Shown here in pieces: positions 9,214 to 17,910 of a stretch of 57,193 nt of DNA. Every line of letters starts with the position of its first letter. Position 1 is the stretch's first letter. The notes beneath the pieces are model-generated. The model was not told the origin of the DNA. It did no database searches and was given only the letters and a program-made list of their open reading frames with translations. The translations under genes were made by a program, and so were the position numbers. This DNA comes from Lacticaseibacillus hegangensis (GTDB lineage: Bacteria; Bacillota; Bacilli; Lactobacillales; Lactobacillaceae): positions 1-57,193 of the forward strand of contig NZ_RHOL01000018.1 of assembly GCF_003946465.1 (NCBI RefSeq). Direction: 5' to 3'.

Positions 9214-9885
9214 TTAGTAGGCTTGATTAGGCACGAAAATAACTTTAACGGTTTTGAATAAGATCACGATATCGTTCAGAATGCTGCGATGACTGATGTA
9301 TTCCAAGTCGATGCCAACCATTTGGTCGAAGCTCAAAGCGTTGCGCCCGGAGACCTGCCACAAGCCAGTGCAGCCAGGGAGCACCAGTAAACGCTGCTTG
9401 TCATGTTCACTATATTCTTGGTATTCGCGCGGCAGACATGGCCGTGGGCCTACCAAGCTCATATCGCCGCGCAGCACGTTATACAGTTGCGGCAGCTCAT
9501 CGAGGCTGGATTTGCGGATGAAACGGCCTATTCGAGTGACTCGCGGGTCTTCCTTCATTTTGAACATAGGGCCATCTATTTCGTTCTTTTCAACGAGCTT
9601 AGCCAGCTTGGACTCTGCACCGACGCACATCGAGCGGAACTTATACATGCGAAACTCCTGGCCGTCTTTCCCAATACGGATTTGGGAGAAGAACACAGGA
9701 CCAGCTGGGTCATCCAGCTTGATCAGAATGGCGAGAACAAAAAAAAGTGGTGACAGCAAGACGAGGCCCACTGCACTACCCACCGCGTCGATGAGTCGCT
9801 TGACGGCAGTATAGCCATGCTGCTCAGCGAGTATGTCGGCATCGATAGATGCAGTCTGTGGCTTCTTTCCTAGATAATTTTCCAT
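9214..9885 (-). CDS. Undecaprenyl-phosphate sugar-1-phosphate transferase (priming glycosyltransferase)
   Basis: Starts repeat-unit assembly by moving a sugar-1-phosphate from a UDP-sugar onto undecaprenyl phosphate at the inner membrane face. The 223-residue protein has one membrane helix (about 38-60, VGLVLLSPLFFVLAILI) followed by the bacterial sugar transferase domain with YKFRSM, RKSSLDELPQL and VGPRP, all classical for WbaP/RfbP/WelE-type enzymes. It lacks the extra N-terminal membrane domain of WbaP, giving the short Gram-positive form. It is transcribed away from the SGNH-LCP-wzd-wze genes across a 286-base divergent intergenic region. Donor specificity (glucose or galactose) is open. 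Confidence 0.92.
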   Translation of the reverse strand: MENYLGKKPQTASIDADILAEQHGYTAVKRLIDAVGSAVGLVLLSPLFFVLAILIKLDDPAGPVFFSQIRIGKDGQEFRMYKFRSMCVGAESKLAKLVEKNEIDGPMFKMKEDPRVTRIGRFIRKSSLDELPQLYNVLRGDMSLVGPRPCLPREYQEYSEHDKQRLLVLPGCTGLWQVSGRNALSFDQMVGIDLEYISHRSILNDIVILFKTVKVIFVPNQAY

Positions 9886-10131
9886 GCGATGACTATTCCC
9901 CCAAACCCTGTTTGTGCTAGCGGTGATTGTGTGTCTTTTTAAAAGTCTAGGAGTATCTTAACATGTTTTTAAGAAAGTAGCACCGTTGAAGCACTACACG
10001 CAAGTAATTTTCTGAAATAAACGGAAATAATGAAGCGCAATGACAGCAGTCAGTCTCTCATTTTTCTGGCGCTGCTATATAGATGAACCCGGTTTTCAAA
10101 CGCTGTAACCATCGGCAGAGGATGCCTTTAG

Positions 10132-10140
10132 TGGTATAGT
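10132..10140 (+). promoter_or_regulatory. Extended -10 promoter of the EPS regulation module
   Basis: TGGTATAGT at 10132-10140 is an extended -10 element with no convincing -35 box. It lies about 30 bases before the SGNH-like gene. The rest of the 9886-10131 divergent region shows AT-rich stretches that could hold the opposing promoter but no confident match. Confidence 0.5.
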
Positions 10141-10171
10141 GAAAACATGTGTATTTATAGGAGTAGAGTGT

Positions 10172-10954
10172 ATGCGAAAAACAATTGGGGGCTTCATGAT
10201 CGTCGTTATCACGATGATCATGATTGCTGGGCTGGCCATGATTGGCCAGCAGCGTGAACGAACTGAGCTTCAAGCACAGTCTGCGAGCTTTACCCGTACC
10301 GGAAAAAGCGGTGCATCGGATCCGAAGCCTAAGACCTCAAAACATGCCTCAGCGTCTTCCGCTAAAGCAAAAACTCAGCCCAAAAAGTTGTTGGCCTACG
10401 CGGCGATGGGCGATGATATTGCGGCAGGGCATTATACGACGACCGAGAAGGCGGCTTATCCATATTTGGTAGCAGCCAGGCTTCAGAAATCGATGGGGTT
10501 CAAGGTCACACTGACGGATTCCTGGCGTGCTGGTGCAACAATTGGGACTGGCGGTCTGCCAAACCTTGATCAGGTGGCTGAAAGCAAGCCAGACATTGTC
10601 TCGCTTCAGTATGGCAATAATGAGCAGTCTGCTCCCGGTGGGACAGCCAGGCTCTACCAATCCAACTTAACGAAGGCGGTTACCCAGCTCAAGGTCAAGC
10701 TACCGCAGGCCAAGATTATCTTGCTCACGCCATGGCGCCAGCAGGCAGCTTATCAACGTGCGGTACTGGCGGTCGGTCAAGCTGCCGGTGCGACAGTCAT
10801 CGATATTTCGAGCATTAAGGCCGCAACTGACACCTCAGCTGCCGCTAACACCAAGTCTTGGGCGGGCACGCCCAGCGGTGATTGGCCGAATGATCGCGGC
10901 AATGTAGACATTGCTAATGCAGTGACCCAGGCGATCAGCCAGTTGTTGAAGTAA
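10172..10954 (+). CDS. SGNH/GDSL hydrolase-like exported protein with lost catalytic residues
   Basis: A 260-residue protein with an N-terminal signal anchor (about 5-25), a Ser/Lys/Ala-rich linker (about 45-72) and an SGNH-fold domain. The fold is suggested by AAMGDDIAAG where active enzymes have GDS, by QYGNNE where they have GxND, and by DWPNDRGN where they have DxxHPN. Thus the nucleophilic serine is Asp and the catalytic histidine is Trp, so it is probably not an esterase. It starts at ATG 10172 after AGGAG, and is followed 16 bases later by the LCP gene. A structural or sugar-binding role in polysaccharide attachment is plausible. An alternative is a divergent enzyme with another mechanism. 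Confidence 0.7.
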   Translation: MRKTIGGFMIVVITMIMIAGLAMIGQQRERTELQAQSASFTRTGKSGASDPKPKTSKHASASSAKAKTQPKKLLAYAAMGDDIAAGHYTTTEKAAYPYLVAARLQKSMGFKVTLTDSWRAGATIGTGGLPNLDQVAESKPDIVSLQYGNNEQSAPGGTARLYQSNLTKAVTQLKVKLPQAKIILLTPWRQQAAYQRAVLAVGQAAGATVIDISSIKAATDTSAAANTKSWAGTPSGDWPNDRGNVDIANAVTQAISQLLK

Positions 10955-10970
10955 CTGGAGGAGATGAATT

Positions 10971-12077
10971 ATGGACAAGAATAAAGATCAAGTGATCCAG
11001 CAGCAGCCGGTTCATCGACATCACCATCATCATCACCGGCACCATCGTCGGTTCCACATCTGGCGCTGGGTGGCTGGTGTTGTTGCGGCGCTGGTGATTG
11101 TTGCGGCCGGTGGTGCATATTATGTCTACCACACGCTGCATTCGACGGCGAATCACACGTATATCCCGTTAAACAACCAGAATCAGTCTGGGTCAGCATT
11201 GAACAAGAACAAGCCTATCAGTATTCTCTTGATGGGGACGGATACTGGTGCATTCGGCCGGACGGAGAAGAACGGTCGGTCAGACACCATGATTCTTGCC
11301 ACGCTGAATCCGGCCAAGAAGACGACCACCATGGTCAGCATTCCCCGGGATACGATGGCGAAGATGATTGGTGACGACGGCACGAATATTCAGAAGATCA
11401 ACGCCGCATACAGCATTGGCGGTGCGGATATGGCGGTCAATTCGACGACGGCACTGCTCGGTGTGCCAGTTAACTACTACGCGGTCATCAACATGGGCGG
11501 TCTTGAGAAGATCATCAATGCTCTGGGCGGTGTGACGGTGACACCAACCCTGAGTTTTACCAACACGGGTTACACCTTCACCAAGGGCAAGGCCACTGAG
11601 ATGGACGGTAAGCAAGCCTTGGCATATATTCGAATGCGGTATAACGATCCAAAGGGCGATTACGGTCGCCAGGACCGGGAGCGCCAGGTAATCACAGGAA
11701 TCATTAAGGCGGCCCCGTCTCTGAAGACATTAACCAAATTCCAGGAACTCATGAGTCAGGTGCAAAGCAATTTTCGGACGAACCTGCAGTTCGATGATAT
11801 GGTGGCGCTGTACAGCAAATACCGGGATGCTGGCAAGCACGTCAAACAGGACCATTTGCAAGGAGTCGGCGCTTACCTGAACGGATCATCCTACCAGATT
11901 GGCTCAACCAAGGAATTACAGCGTGTCTCTGATTTAATCAATAGGAGCCTTGATTTACCAACGGCAACCCTCAACAATGAGGAGACCAAACAGAATGCGT
12001 TGAATCCTCAGTTTGACTGGAACGCTGGTAATAGTGCTGTGAAGTACACCGTTCAAGGCGCCGATCAGGTAAACTAA
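10971..12077 (+). CDS. LytR-CpsA-Psr family glycopolymer transferase
   Basis: Membrane-anchored LCP enzyme that would transfer the finished polysaccharide from its lipid carrier to peptidoglycan. Residues 1-33 are cytoplasmic and remarkably His-rich (His15-His29, including six in a row at 17-22). A membrane helix follows at about 34-55, then the extracellular LCP domain with LLMGTDTG, RSDTMILATLNP, VSIPRDT and YIRMRYNDPKGDYGRQDRERQ, whose Asp and Arg residues bind the pyrophosphate of the lipid donor. ATG 10971 has a GGAGGAG site. It is the second gene of a plus-strand unit with the Wzd/Wze pair. Confidence 0.93.
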   Translation: MDKNKDQVIQQQPVHRHHHHHHRHHRRFHIWRWVAGVVAALVIVAAGGAYYVYHTLHSTANHTYIPLNNQNQSGSALNKNKPISILLMGTDTGAFGRTEKNGRSDTMILATLNPAKKTTTMVSIPRDTMAKMIGDDGTNIQKINAAYSIGGADMAVNSTTALLGVPVNYYAVINMGGLEKIINALGGVTVTPTLSFTNTGYTFTKGKATEMDGKQALAYIRMRYNDPKGDYGRQDRERQVITGIIKAAPSLKTLTKFQELMSQVQSNFRTNLQFDDMVALYSKYRDAGKHVKQDHLQGVGAYLNGSSYQIGSTKELQRVSDLINRSLDLPTATLNNEETKQNALNPQFDWNAGNSAVKYTVQGADQVN

Positions 12078-12080
12078 GCC

Positions 12081-12118
12081 AAGCGTCACCGCTGGGTGGC
12101 TTCCCGAGGGTGACGCTT
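12081..12118 (+). terminator. Intra-operon hairpin between the LCP and wzd genes
   Basis: AAGCGTCACC at 12081-12090 pairs with GGTGACGCTT at 12109-12118. The following bases (CGATTG) form only a weak U-tract, so this may attenuate or stabilise the transcript and is unlikely to end it fully. Confidence 0.5.
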
Positions 12119-12156
12119 CGATTGTAACTGGCCCCCACACATTTTAGGAGAATCAA

Positions 12157-12900
12157 ATGGACGACGAAGTAATTAGCTTAGGACAGGTTTTTGCCATTCT
12201 CAAGAAGCACATCATTGCCATCATTGTGGCGACCTGTGCTGGCGGCGTGCTTGCTGCGGCAGTCACTTATCTGGTGATGGAGCCGAAGTACGAATCCACC
12301 GCAATGGTGCTAGTCAACCGCAAGCAGACGACCGCAGCGGGCCAGTACAATGACCTGCAAACTGACCTGCAGATGATCAATACCTACAAGGACATTATTA
12401 CGAAGGATGTTGTCCTTGGATCGGTGCGTCAGAATCTGCAGAAGAAGGGCGTGGTGGTCGGCAGCACTGGCGATTTGGCGAAAGACATCAGTGTGACTAA
12501 CAACACCAATTCGCAGGTCATGAGCGTCACTGCCAAGGCCGACAACCCCTACACCGCGCGGTCGATTGTGAACGAAACAGCGGAGGTTTTCCGTAGTAAG
12601 ATCACCTCGATCATGACCAACGCCAAGAACGTGACAATCATCTCCCGCGGGACGTTGAACAAGAACGCGGTGAGTCCACGTAAGAAGCTCAACATTTTGA
12701 TTGGGCTGGCGGCTGGGCTTGTGATTGGGATTTTCTTCGCCTTCTTGCGCGAGCTGACCGATCGCACGGTCAAGGACCCTTCATTCATCACGGACACCTT
12801 AGAGTTACCGCTGCTCGGGACAATCACGGATATTGACAATCAGAATTTAAAGCTGGGCACCAAGGGACTACGGCCAATCACTGGCCGGTCTCGCCGATAG
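12157..12900 (+). CDS. wzd: Polysaccharide chain-length modulator (Wzz/CapA family, Wzd)
   Basis: A 247-residue protein with two membrane helices (about 18-40 and 178-197) flanking an extracellular domain, the Wzz topology. The C-terminal cytoplasmic tail includes DRTVKDPSFITDTLELPLLGTI, the part that activates the partner BY-kinase in Gram-positive bacteria. It lies 12 bases upstream of the kinase gene. Together they form the split Wzd/Wze (CapA/CapB) module that sets chain length and export. The start ATG follows TTTTAGGAG. Confidence 0.9.
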   Translation: MDDEVISLGQVFAILKKHIIAIIVATCAGGVLAAAVTYLVMEPKYESTAMVLVNRKQTTAAGQYNDLQTDLQMINTYKDIITKDVVLGSVRQNLQKKGVVVGSTGDLAKDISVTNNTNSQVMSVTAKADNPYTARSIVNETAEVFRSKITSIMTNAKNVTIISRGTLNKNAVSPRKKLNILIGLAAGLVIGIFFAFLRELTDRTVKDPSFITDTLELPLLGTITDIDNQNLKLGTKGLRPITGRSRR

Positions 12901-12912
12901 GAGGGCACGCAC

Positions 12913-13653
12913 ATGGCATGGTTTAATCGTAAAAGCAAGAAGCGCCTCGCCAATCAGAGTGTCCGCCAAGGCGTTGCGCTTGTCACTAATTATGACCCGA
13001 CTGGGCACGTCAGTGAGGAGTACCGGACGCTGCGGACGAATATTTCGTTCTCCAAGGCTGGCGGTTCCATTAAGACAATTGGCGTCACTTCTGATGCCCC
13101 CGCGGAAGGCAAGTCGACCGTCAGTGCCAACCTGGCTGTGACGTTCGCGGCGCAGGGTCTGAAGACCATCTTGGTCGATCTCGATATGCGTCGCCCAACT
13201 GTTCACGCGACGTTTGGCTTGCAGAATACCAGCGGGCTGGTAACGCTGCTGACGAATGACGCAGACGACTTAGCGGGCATGCTATCCCTGTACTGCAAGG
13301 ACACCGACATCGACAATCTAGCCGTCATGACGTCTGGTCCTACGCCACCCAATCCGTCAGAGCTGCTCGGCTCTGACCAGATGCTGGCGCTGCTTAAAGA
13401 ACTGGGCCAGCGGTACGAGCGAATCATTCTCGACACGCCGCCACTAATGAGCGTGACAGACGCTCAGATAGTTGCGTCACATGCTGACGCTACTATCCTG
13501 GTGGTGCCTTATGGCATCGCCCAGAAGGCGGCTGTGCTGGACGCAAAGGTGCTGCTTCAGAAGGTCAACGCTAACATTATTGGCGTGGTCATGAATCGGG
13601 TGCCACAACAAACCGGCTCGGGGTACTATTACTACGGCGGGTATTACAAATAA
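12913..13653 (+). CDS. wze: BY-family tyrosine-protein kinase (CpsD/CapB, Wze)
   Basis: Cytoplasmic autokinase, 246 residues, partner of the membrane modulator encoded just upstream. It has the Walker A segment SDAPAEGKST at 60-69, Walker A' ILVDLDMRR at 86-94 and ILDTPP as Walker B. The C-terminus ends in a tyrosine cluster (GSGYYYYGGYYK), the site of autophosphorylation that cycles with the Wzb-type phosphatase (encoded at 8335). The GGAGGGCACGCACATG start context is convincing. It is the last gene of the unit, followed by a strong terminator. Confidence 0.95.
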   Translation: MAWFNRKSKKRLANQSVRQGVALVTNYDPTGHVSEEYRTLRTNISFSKAGGSIKTIGVTSDAPAEGKSTVSANLAVTFAAQGLKTILVDLDMRRPTVHATFGLQNTSGLVTLLTNDADDLAGMLSLYCKDTDIDNLAVMTSGPTPPNPSELLGSDQMLALLKELGQRYERIILDTPPLMSVTDAQIVASHADATILVVPYGIAQKAAVLDAKVLLQKVNANIIGVVMNRVPQQTGSGYYYYGGYYK

Positions 13654-13665
13654 ACTCAGACGCAA

Positions 13666-13710
13666 GCAGGGCACCAACCGAAAGTTTGATTCCGGTTGGT
13701 GCCCTGCTTT
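13666..13710. terminator. Bidirectional terminator between wze and galU
   Basis: A perfect 15-base inverted repeat (arms 13666-13680 and 13693-13707) separated by 12 bases. It lies between two convergent genes. A short T-run follows on the plus strand. Confidence 0.8.
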
Positions 13711-13731
13711 GTGGCTTCGCTAAGCGATTAC

Positions 13732-14643
13732 TTACTTGCTGGGCTTGGCCTTGGCCCCGTCTTCTTTTTTGATGCGATCGGCCAGCTTTAGAATGTAGTC
13801 GTGCAGCTCGTCCTTGATTTCGGGATGGGTGAGGCCATATTCGATGCTGGTCTCGACGAAGCCGAACTTGTTGCCGACATCGTAGCGCTTGCCCGTGAAC
13901 TCGTGGGCAAACACGCGCTGTGTCTGGTTCAGCGTGTCGATGGCGTCGGTCAGCTGGACCTCGTTGCCCTTGCCCGGTTTCTGGTGCTCCAGAATGTCAA
14001 AGATTTCTGGGGTCAGCAGGTAGCGGCCGATGATGGCCAAATCGCTAGGAGCGTCGTCAACGGCTGGCTTTTCAACGAACTTGCGAACGTTGTACAGGCC
14101 CTTGGAGACTTCGGCTTCGGGATCGATGACCCCGTATGCGGAAACGTCCTGGTGCGGGACGCGCTTGACGGCCAGGATCGAGGCGTGGGTGCGCTCGTAC
14201 TCGTTGATCAGCTGCTGTGTCAGCGGCACTTTGTCCATCATGAGGTCATCGCCCAGCATGACCACAAATGGCTCGTCGTTGACGAAGGACTTGGCAAGGC
14301 GCACCGCATCGCCCAAACCCCTGGGGTGGGTTTGACGCACGTAGAAGAGGTTGACGCCCATGTCGGTAGTCGAGTGGACCAGGTTCAGCATCGCCGTCTT
14401 GCCTTTTTCCTGAAGGTTCTGTTCAAGCTCAGGGTTGGAGTCAAAATGATCCTCGATGCTGCGCTTGTTCTTGCCTTCGACAATCAGGATGTCGGTGATA
14501 CCGCTGGCTTTGGCTTCCTCGACGATGAACTGAATGGTCGGCTTGTCGACAATCGGGAGCATTTCCTTGGCTAGGGCCTTGGTTGCCGGCAGGAAACGGG
14601 TCCCGAGCCCGGCTGCTGGAATAACGGCTTTTCTTACTTTCAC
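13732..14643 (-). CDS. galU: UTP-glucose-1-phosphate uridylyltransferase
   Basis: Makes UDP-glucose from UTP and glucose-1-phosphate, feeding polysaccharide, lipoteichoic acid and other glycan synthesis. The protein begins [22 protein letters not shown], the nucleotide-binding signature of GalU/HasC, and contains VMLGDDLM and FVEKP motifs. I place the start at GTG 14643, preceded by an ideal AAGGAGG, which gives 303 residues, the normal size. The reading frame is open 20 codons further upstream but nothing supports that leader. Its location beside the EPS genes suggests a precursor role, on its own minus-strand transcript. Confidence 0.95.
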   Translation of the reverse strand: MKVRKAVIPAAGLGTRFLPATKALAKEMLPIVDKPTIQFIVEEAKASGITDILIVEGKNKRSIEDHFDSNPELEQNLQEKGKTAMLNLVHSTTDMGVNLFYVRQTHPRGLGDAVRLAKSFVNDEPFVVMLGDDLMMDKVPLTQQLINEYERTHASILAVKRVPHQDVSAYGVIDPEAEVSKGLYNVRKFVEKPAVDDAPSDLAIIGRYLLTPEIFDILEHQKPGKGNEVQLTDAIDTLNQTQRVFAHEFTGKRYDVGNKFGFVETSIEYGLTHPEIKDELHDYILKLADRIKKEDGAKAKPSK

Positions 14644-14744
14644 AATGATCCTCCTTGGTAACGCTTTTGATGATGATACTTTCATTATACCCATTGATAA
14701 CACTTTATGACACCATGAGCCGGGCGCAAAGGCGCGTTTCGGGT

Positions 14745-14760
14745 TGTTTCACGTGAAACT
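14745..14760. promoter_or_regulatory. parS-like ParB (Spo0J) binding site
   Basis: TGTTTCACGTGAAACT matches the widely conserved bacterial parS palindrome TGTTTCACGTGAAACA at 15 of 16 positions. parS sites nucleate ParB for chromosome segregation and in Bacillota cluster around oriC. It lies in the intergenic region between galU and the GNAT gene, as functional sites often do. Confidence 0.85.
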
Positions 14761-14786
14761 GGCCGGTTGCCGGCACCGGGGATTCG

Positions 14787-15308
14787 TTAAAGTCCGAACG
14801 CCGGGTCGTATTCGAGCCGGCCGGAGACGTTGAACAGGCCGCCTTCGCGGATCGGCTTGATCATGAATTCGTCGCCTTTGAAGGGCCCGGTGATACCGTA
14901 CTGACTGGCAGGTTTGTAGTCAAAGCGGCCGTAAAATTTGGGGTCGCCGAAAATGCTGATGGCCATGCGCTCGTCTTCGCCGGCCTGCATTTCGAGGTAC
15001 TTGATGAGGTTGCTGCCCACGCTTTGGTTTTGGTAGGCAGGCAACACGGCCAGCGGGGCGAGGACAAACACGGGCCAGGTCTGCGCGTCGCTGATGATCT
15101 TGGCTTCAGACAGCAGCGCACTGCCGATCACGGCACCGTCGTCGCTGGTGGCAATGACATCGTAATCGGGATCGTAGGTGGGACTCTTGCGCAGTTTCTC
15201 GACCAGCGCCGCCTCGTGGCCGTCGGTGTGGGCGGCCCCGGCGAAGGCTTGCCTGATGACGTCAAGACTGGCGTCAAACTGCTTTGGGGTGATGGGTTCA
15301 ATTTTCAT
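14787..15308 (-). CDS. GNAT family N-acetyltransferase
   Basis: A 173-residue acetyl-CoA-dependent acyltransferase. It has the fold's central segment VFVLAPLAVLPAYQNQSVGSNLIKYL, in which QNQSVGSNL is the acetyl-CoA pyrophosphate loop (Q/RxxGxG/A type), and a later FYGRFDYKPASQYGI motif typical of the YhbS-like group. The substrate (small molecule or protein N-terminus) is unknown. The start ATG follows AGGAGCTTTATCACC. It is probably monocistronic or follows the small membrane protein gene 22 bases upstream. Confidence 0.85.
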   Translation of the reverse strand: MKIEPITPKQFDASLDVIRQAFAGAAHTDGHEAALVEKLRKSPTYDPDYDVIATSDDGAVIGSALLSEAKIISDAQTWPVFVLAPLAVLPAYQNQSVGSNLIKYLEMQAGEDERMAISIFGDPKFYGRFDYKPASQYGITGPFKGDEFMIKPIREGGLFNVSGRLEYDPAFGL

Positions 15309-15330
15309 GGTGATAAAGCTCCTTTGATAA

Positions 15331-15585
15331 TTAGGCGAAAAACAACATGCCGACCAGGACCCCAGCGGCTAGGACGAAGCCCCAGGGGATGAGCCGTTTG
15401 TACATCGGTTGCGGATCGCGCTTCAAGGCCAGGTACAGGCACAGCGCCCCCACGACCGGGAAGGCTAAGGCGAGCCAGCTGATTTTGTGCAGCCATTGCA
15501 GGCCCAACTGGGGAATGAGGTAACCGGCTGCCAGCAGCAGGATCAGCACCCAATCAGGCGAAGTGGTGCGGTCAGATTTAGCCAT
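15331..15585 (-). CDS. Small membrane protein, function unknown
   Basis: An 84-residue hydrophobic protein with about three membrane segments (WVLILLLAAGYLIPQLGL, ISWLALAFPVVGALCLYLAL, WGFVLAAGVLVGMLFF). The start is ATG 15585, preceded by AAGAAGGAAC. The longer open frame to 15660 has no ribosome-binding site. I do not recognise the family. It lies 22 bases upstream of the GNAT gene and could share its transcript. Confidence 0.6.
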   Translation of the reverse strand: MAKSDRTTSPDWVLILLLAAGYLIPQLGLQWLHKISWLALAFPVVGALCLYLALKRDPQPMYKRLIPWGFVLAAGVLVGMLFFA

Positions 15586-15731
15586 GGTGTGTTCCTTCTT
15601 TCTCATGACAAGCGTAGCACACCACGCCGCTTCGGCGGGCCTGGAATAAAAAAGTGGCATCGTTTTCAGGACTTCTGGGTTACACTAATCATGGCCGCTG
15701 GGTGGTTTCATTATGACCAGTGGTGAGTTAG

Positions 15732-17237
<1,506 letters not shown>

Positions 17238-17246
17238 TTTTGGCTG

Positions 17247-17281
17247 GGCCACTGACACGGATCGTGCCGGTGGCCTTTTTT
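17247..17281 (+). terminator. Terminator of the phospho-beta-glucosidase gene
   Basis: GGCCAC and GTGGCC arms with an inner CACG/CGTG pair form a hairpin followed by TTTTTT. Confidence 0.9.
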
Positions 17282-17293
17282 GGTTTGAATGGC

Positions 17294-17327
17294 GCAAAAA
17301 AGCCCAGCCGCAGGCGCGGTTGGGCTT
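17294..17327 (-). terminator. Terminator of the minus-strand hypothetical gene
   Basis: AAGCCCAGCCGC pairs with GCGGTTGGGCTT. On the minus strand the stem is followed by a T-run (A-run at 17296-17301 on the plus strand). It faces the preceding terminator between convergent genes. Confidence 0.85.
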
Positions 17328-17337
17328 AGTGGCAACT

Positions 17338-17661
17338 TCAGACGAGCGGCTCGTAAACCAGCTCGACCAGGTTTTTGTGCGACGCGATGTTGATGCCGGA
17401 AATCGGCTGGTCGAGGATCTTTTGGTACTCATCCAGCACGTCGTTTGGCAGGGGCGTCAGCAGGTGCAGGTCGTCGATCACGTCGCTCGAGGTGTCGGTG
17501 GTGCTGAGGTCGGTGAAGAGGTCGATCTTGCTCATGCAGTCGAAAAGCAGGTCGCTCAGCTGTGATTGCGGCTTGCCGTTGCCGTCAATGATCACGACTT
17601 GCGAGTGGTTCAACGGTTGGTGCTCGATCTGGAGCATTTTGATGGCGTGATAAACATCCAC
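17338..17661 (-). CDS. Hypothetical protein
   Basis: A 107-residue acidic protein (start GTG 17661, eight bases after GAGG; a GTG at 17670 would add three residues but overlaps its own Shine-Dalgarno sequence). It has no signal peptide or membrane segment and contains Asp/Leu-rich stretches such as TDTSSDVIDDLHLL. I do not recognise the family. A dedicated terminator downstream and intact length suggest it is a real gene. It lies downstream of the P-type ATPase gene, separated by the structured element at 17740-17888. Confidence 0.55.
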   Translation of the reverse strand: MDVYHAIKMLQIEHQPLNHSQVVIIDGNGKPQSQLSDLLFDCMSKIDLFTDLSTTDTSSDVIDDLHLLTPLPNDVLDEYQKILDQPISGINIASHKNLVELVYEPLV

Positions 17662-17739
17662 AGTTTTCACCTCACTATTGTTACCCCGATTGTAGGCATT
17701 CTACCTGGAAAATACAACGGCGAAACTGGAGGCAGGGGC

Positions 17740-17888
17740 GGAGGATGGCCTCCGGCGGGATTCGGCTGGAACGTGGCGGATACCGCTTCGAGCTTCGCAA
17801 GCGAGTCTCTCAGTCGGATCTTGTTGTAAGCGGTAAACCGCTAACAACAATTTCGCCACTGAGCCGATCCCGCCTCCGACCATCCTCC
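17740..17888. repeat. Large three-way-junction palindromic element
   Basis: Nested arms: 17740-17748 with 17880-17888 (GGAGGATGG/CCATCCTCC); 17754-17767 with 17862-17874 (13 pairs, one bulge); 17773-17778 with 17854-17859. Inside lie two hairpins: 17779-17785 with 17815-17820, and 17821-17850 (TTGTTGT, GCGGT, ACCGC, ACAACAA). There is no U-tract, so it is not a normal terminator. The second inner hairpin has the same 7 bp + 5 bp + 2-base-loop geometry as one in the walR-walK elements at 48509. Confidence 0.75.
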
Positions 17889-17910
17889 TTCTGCACCCCC
17901 CGTTGGGCCG

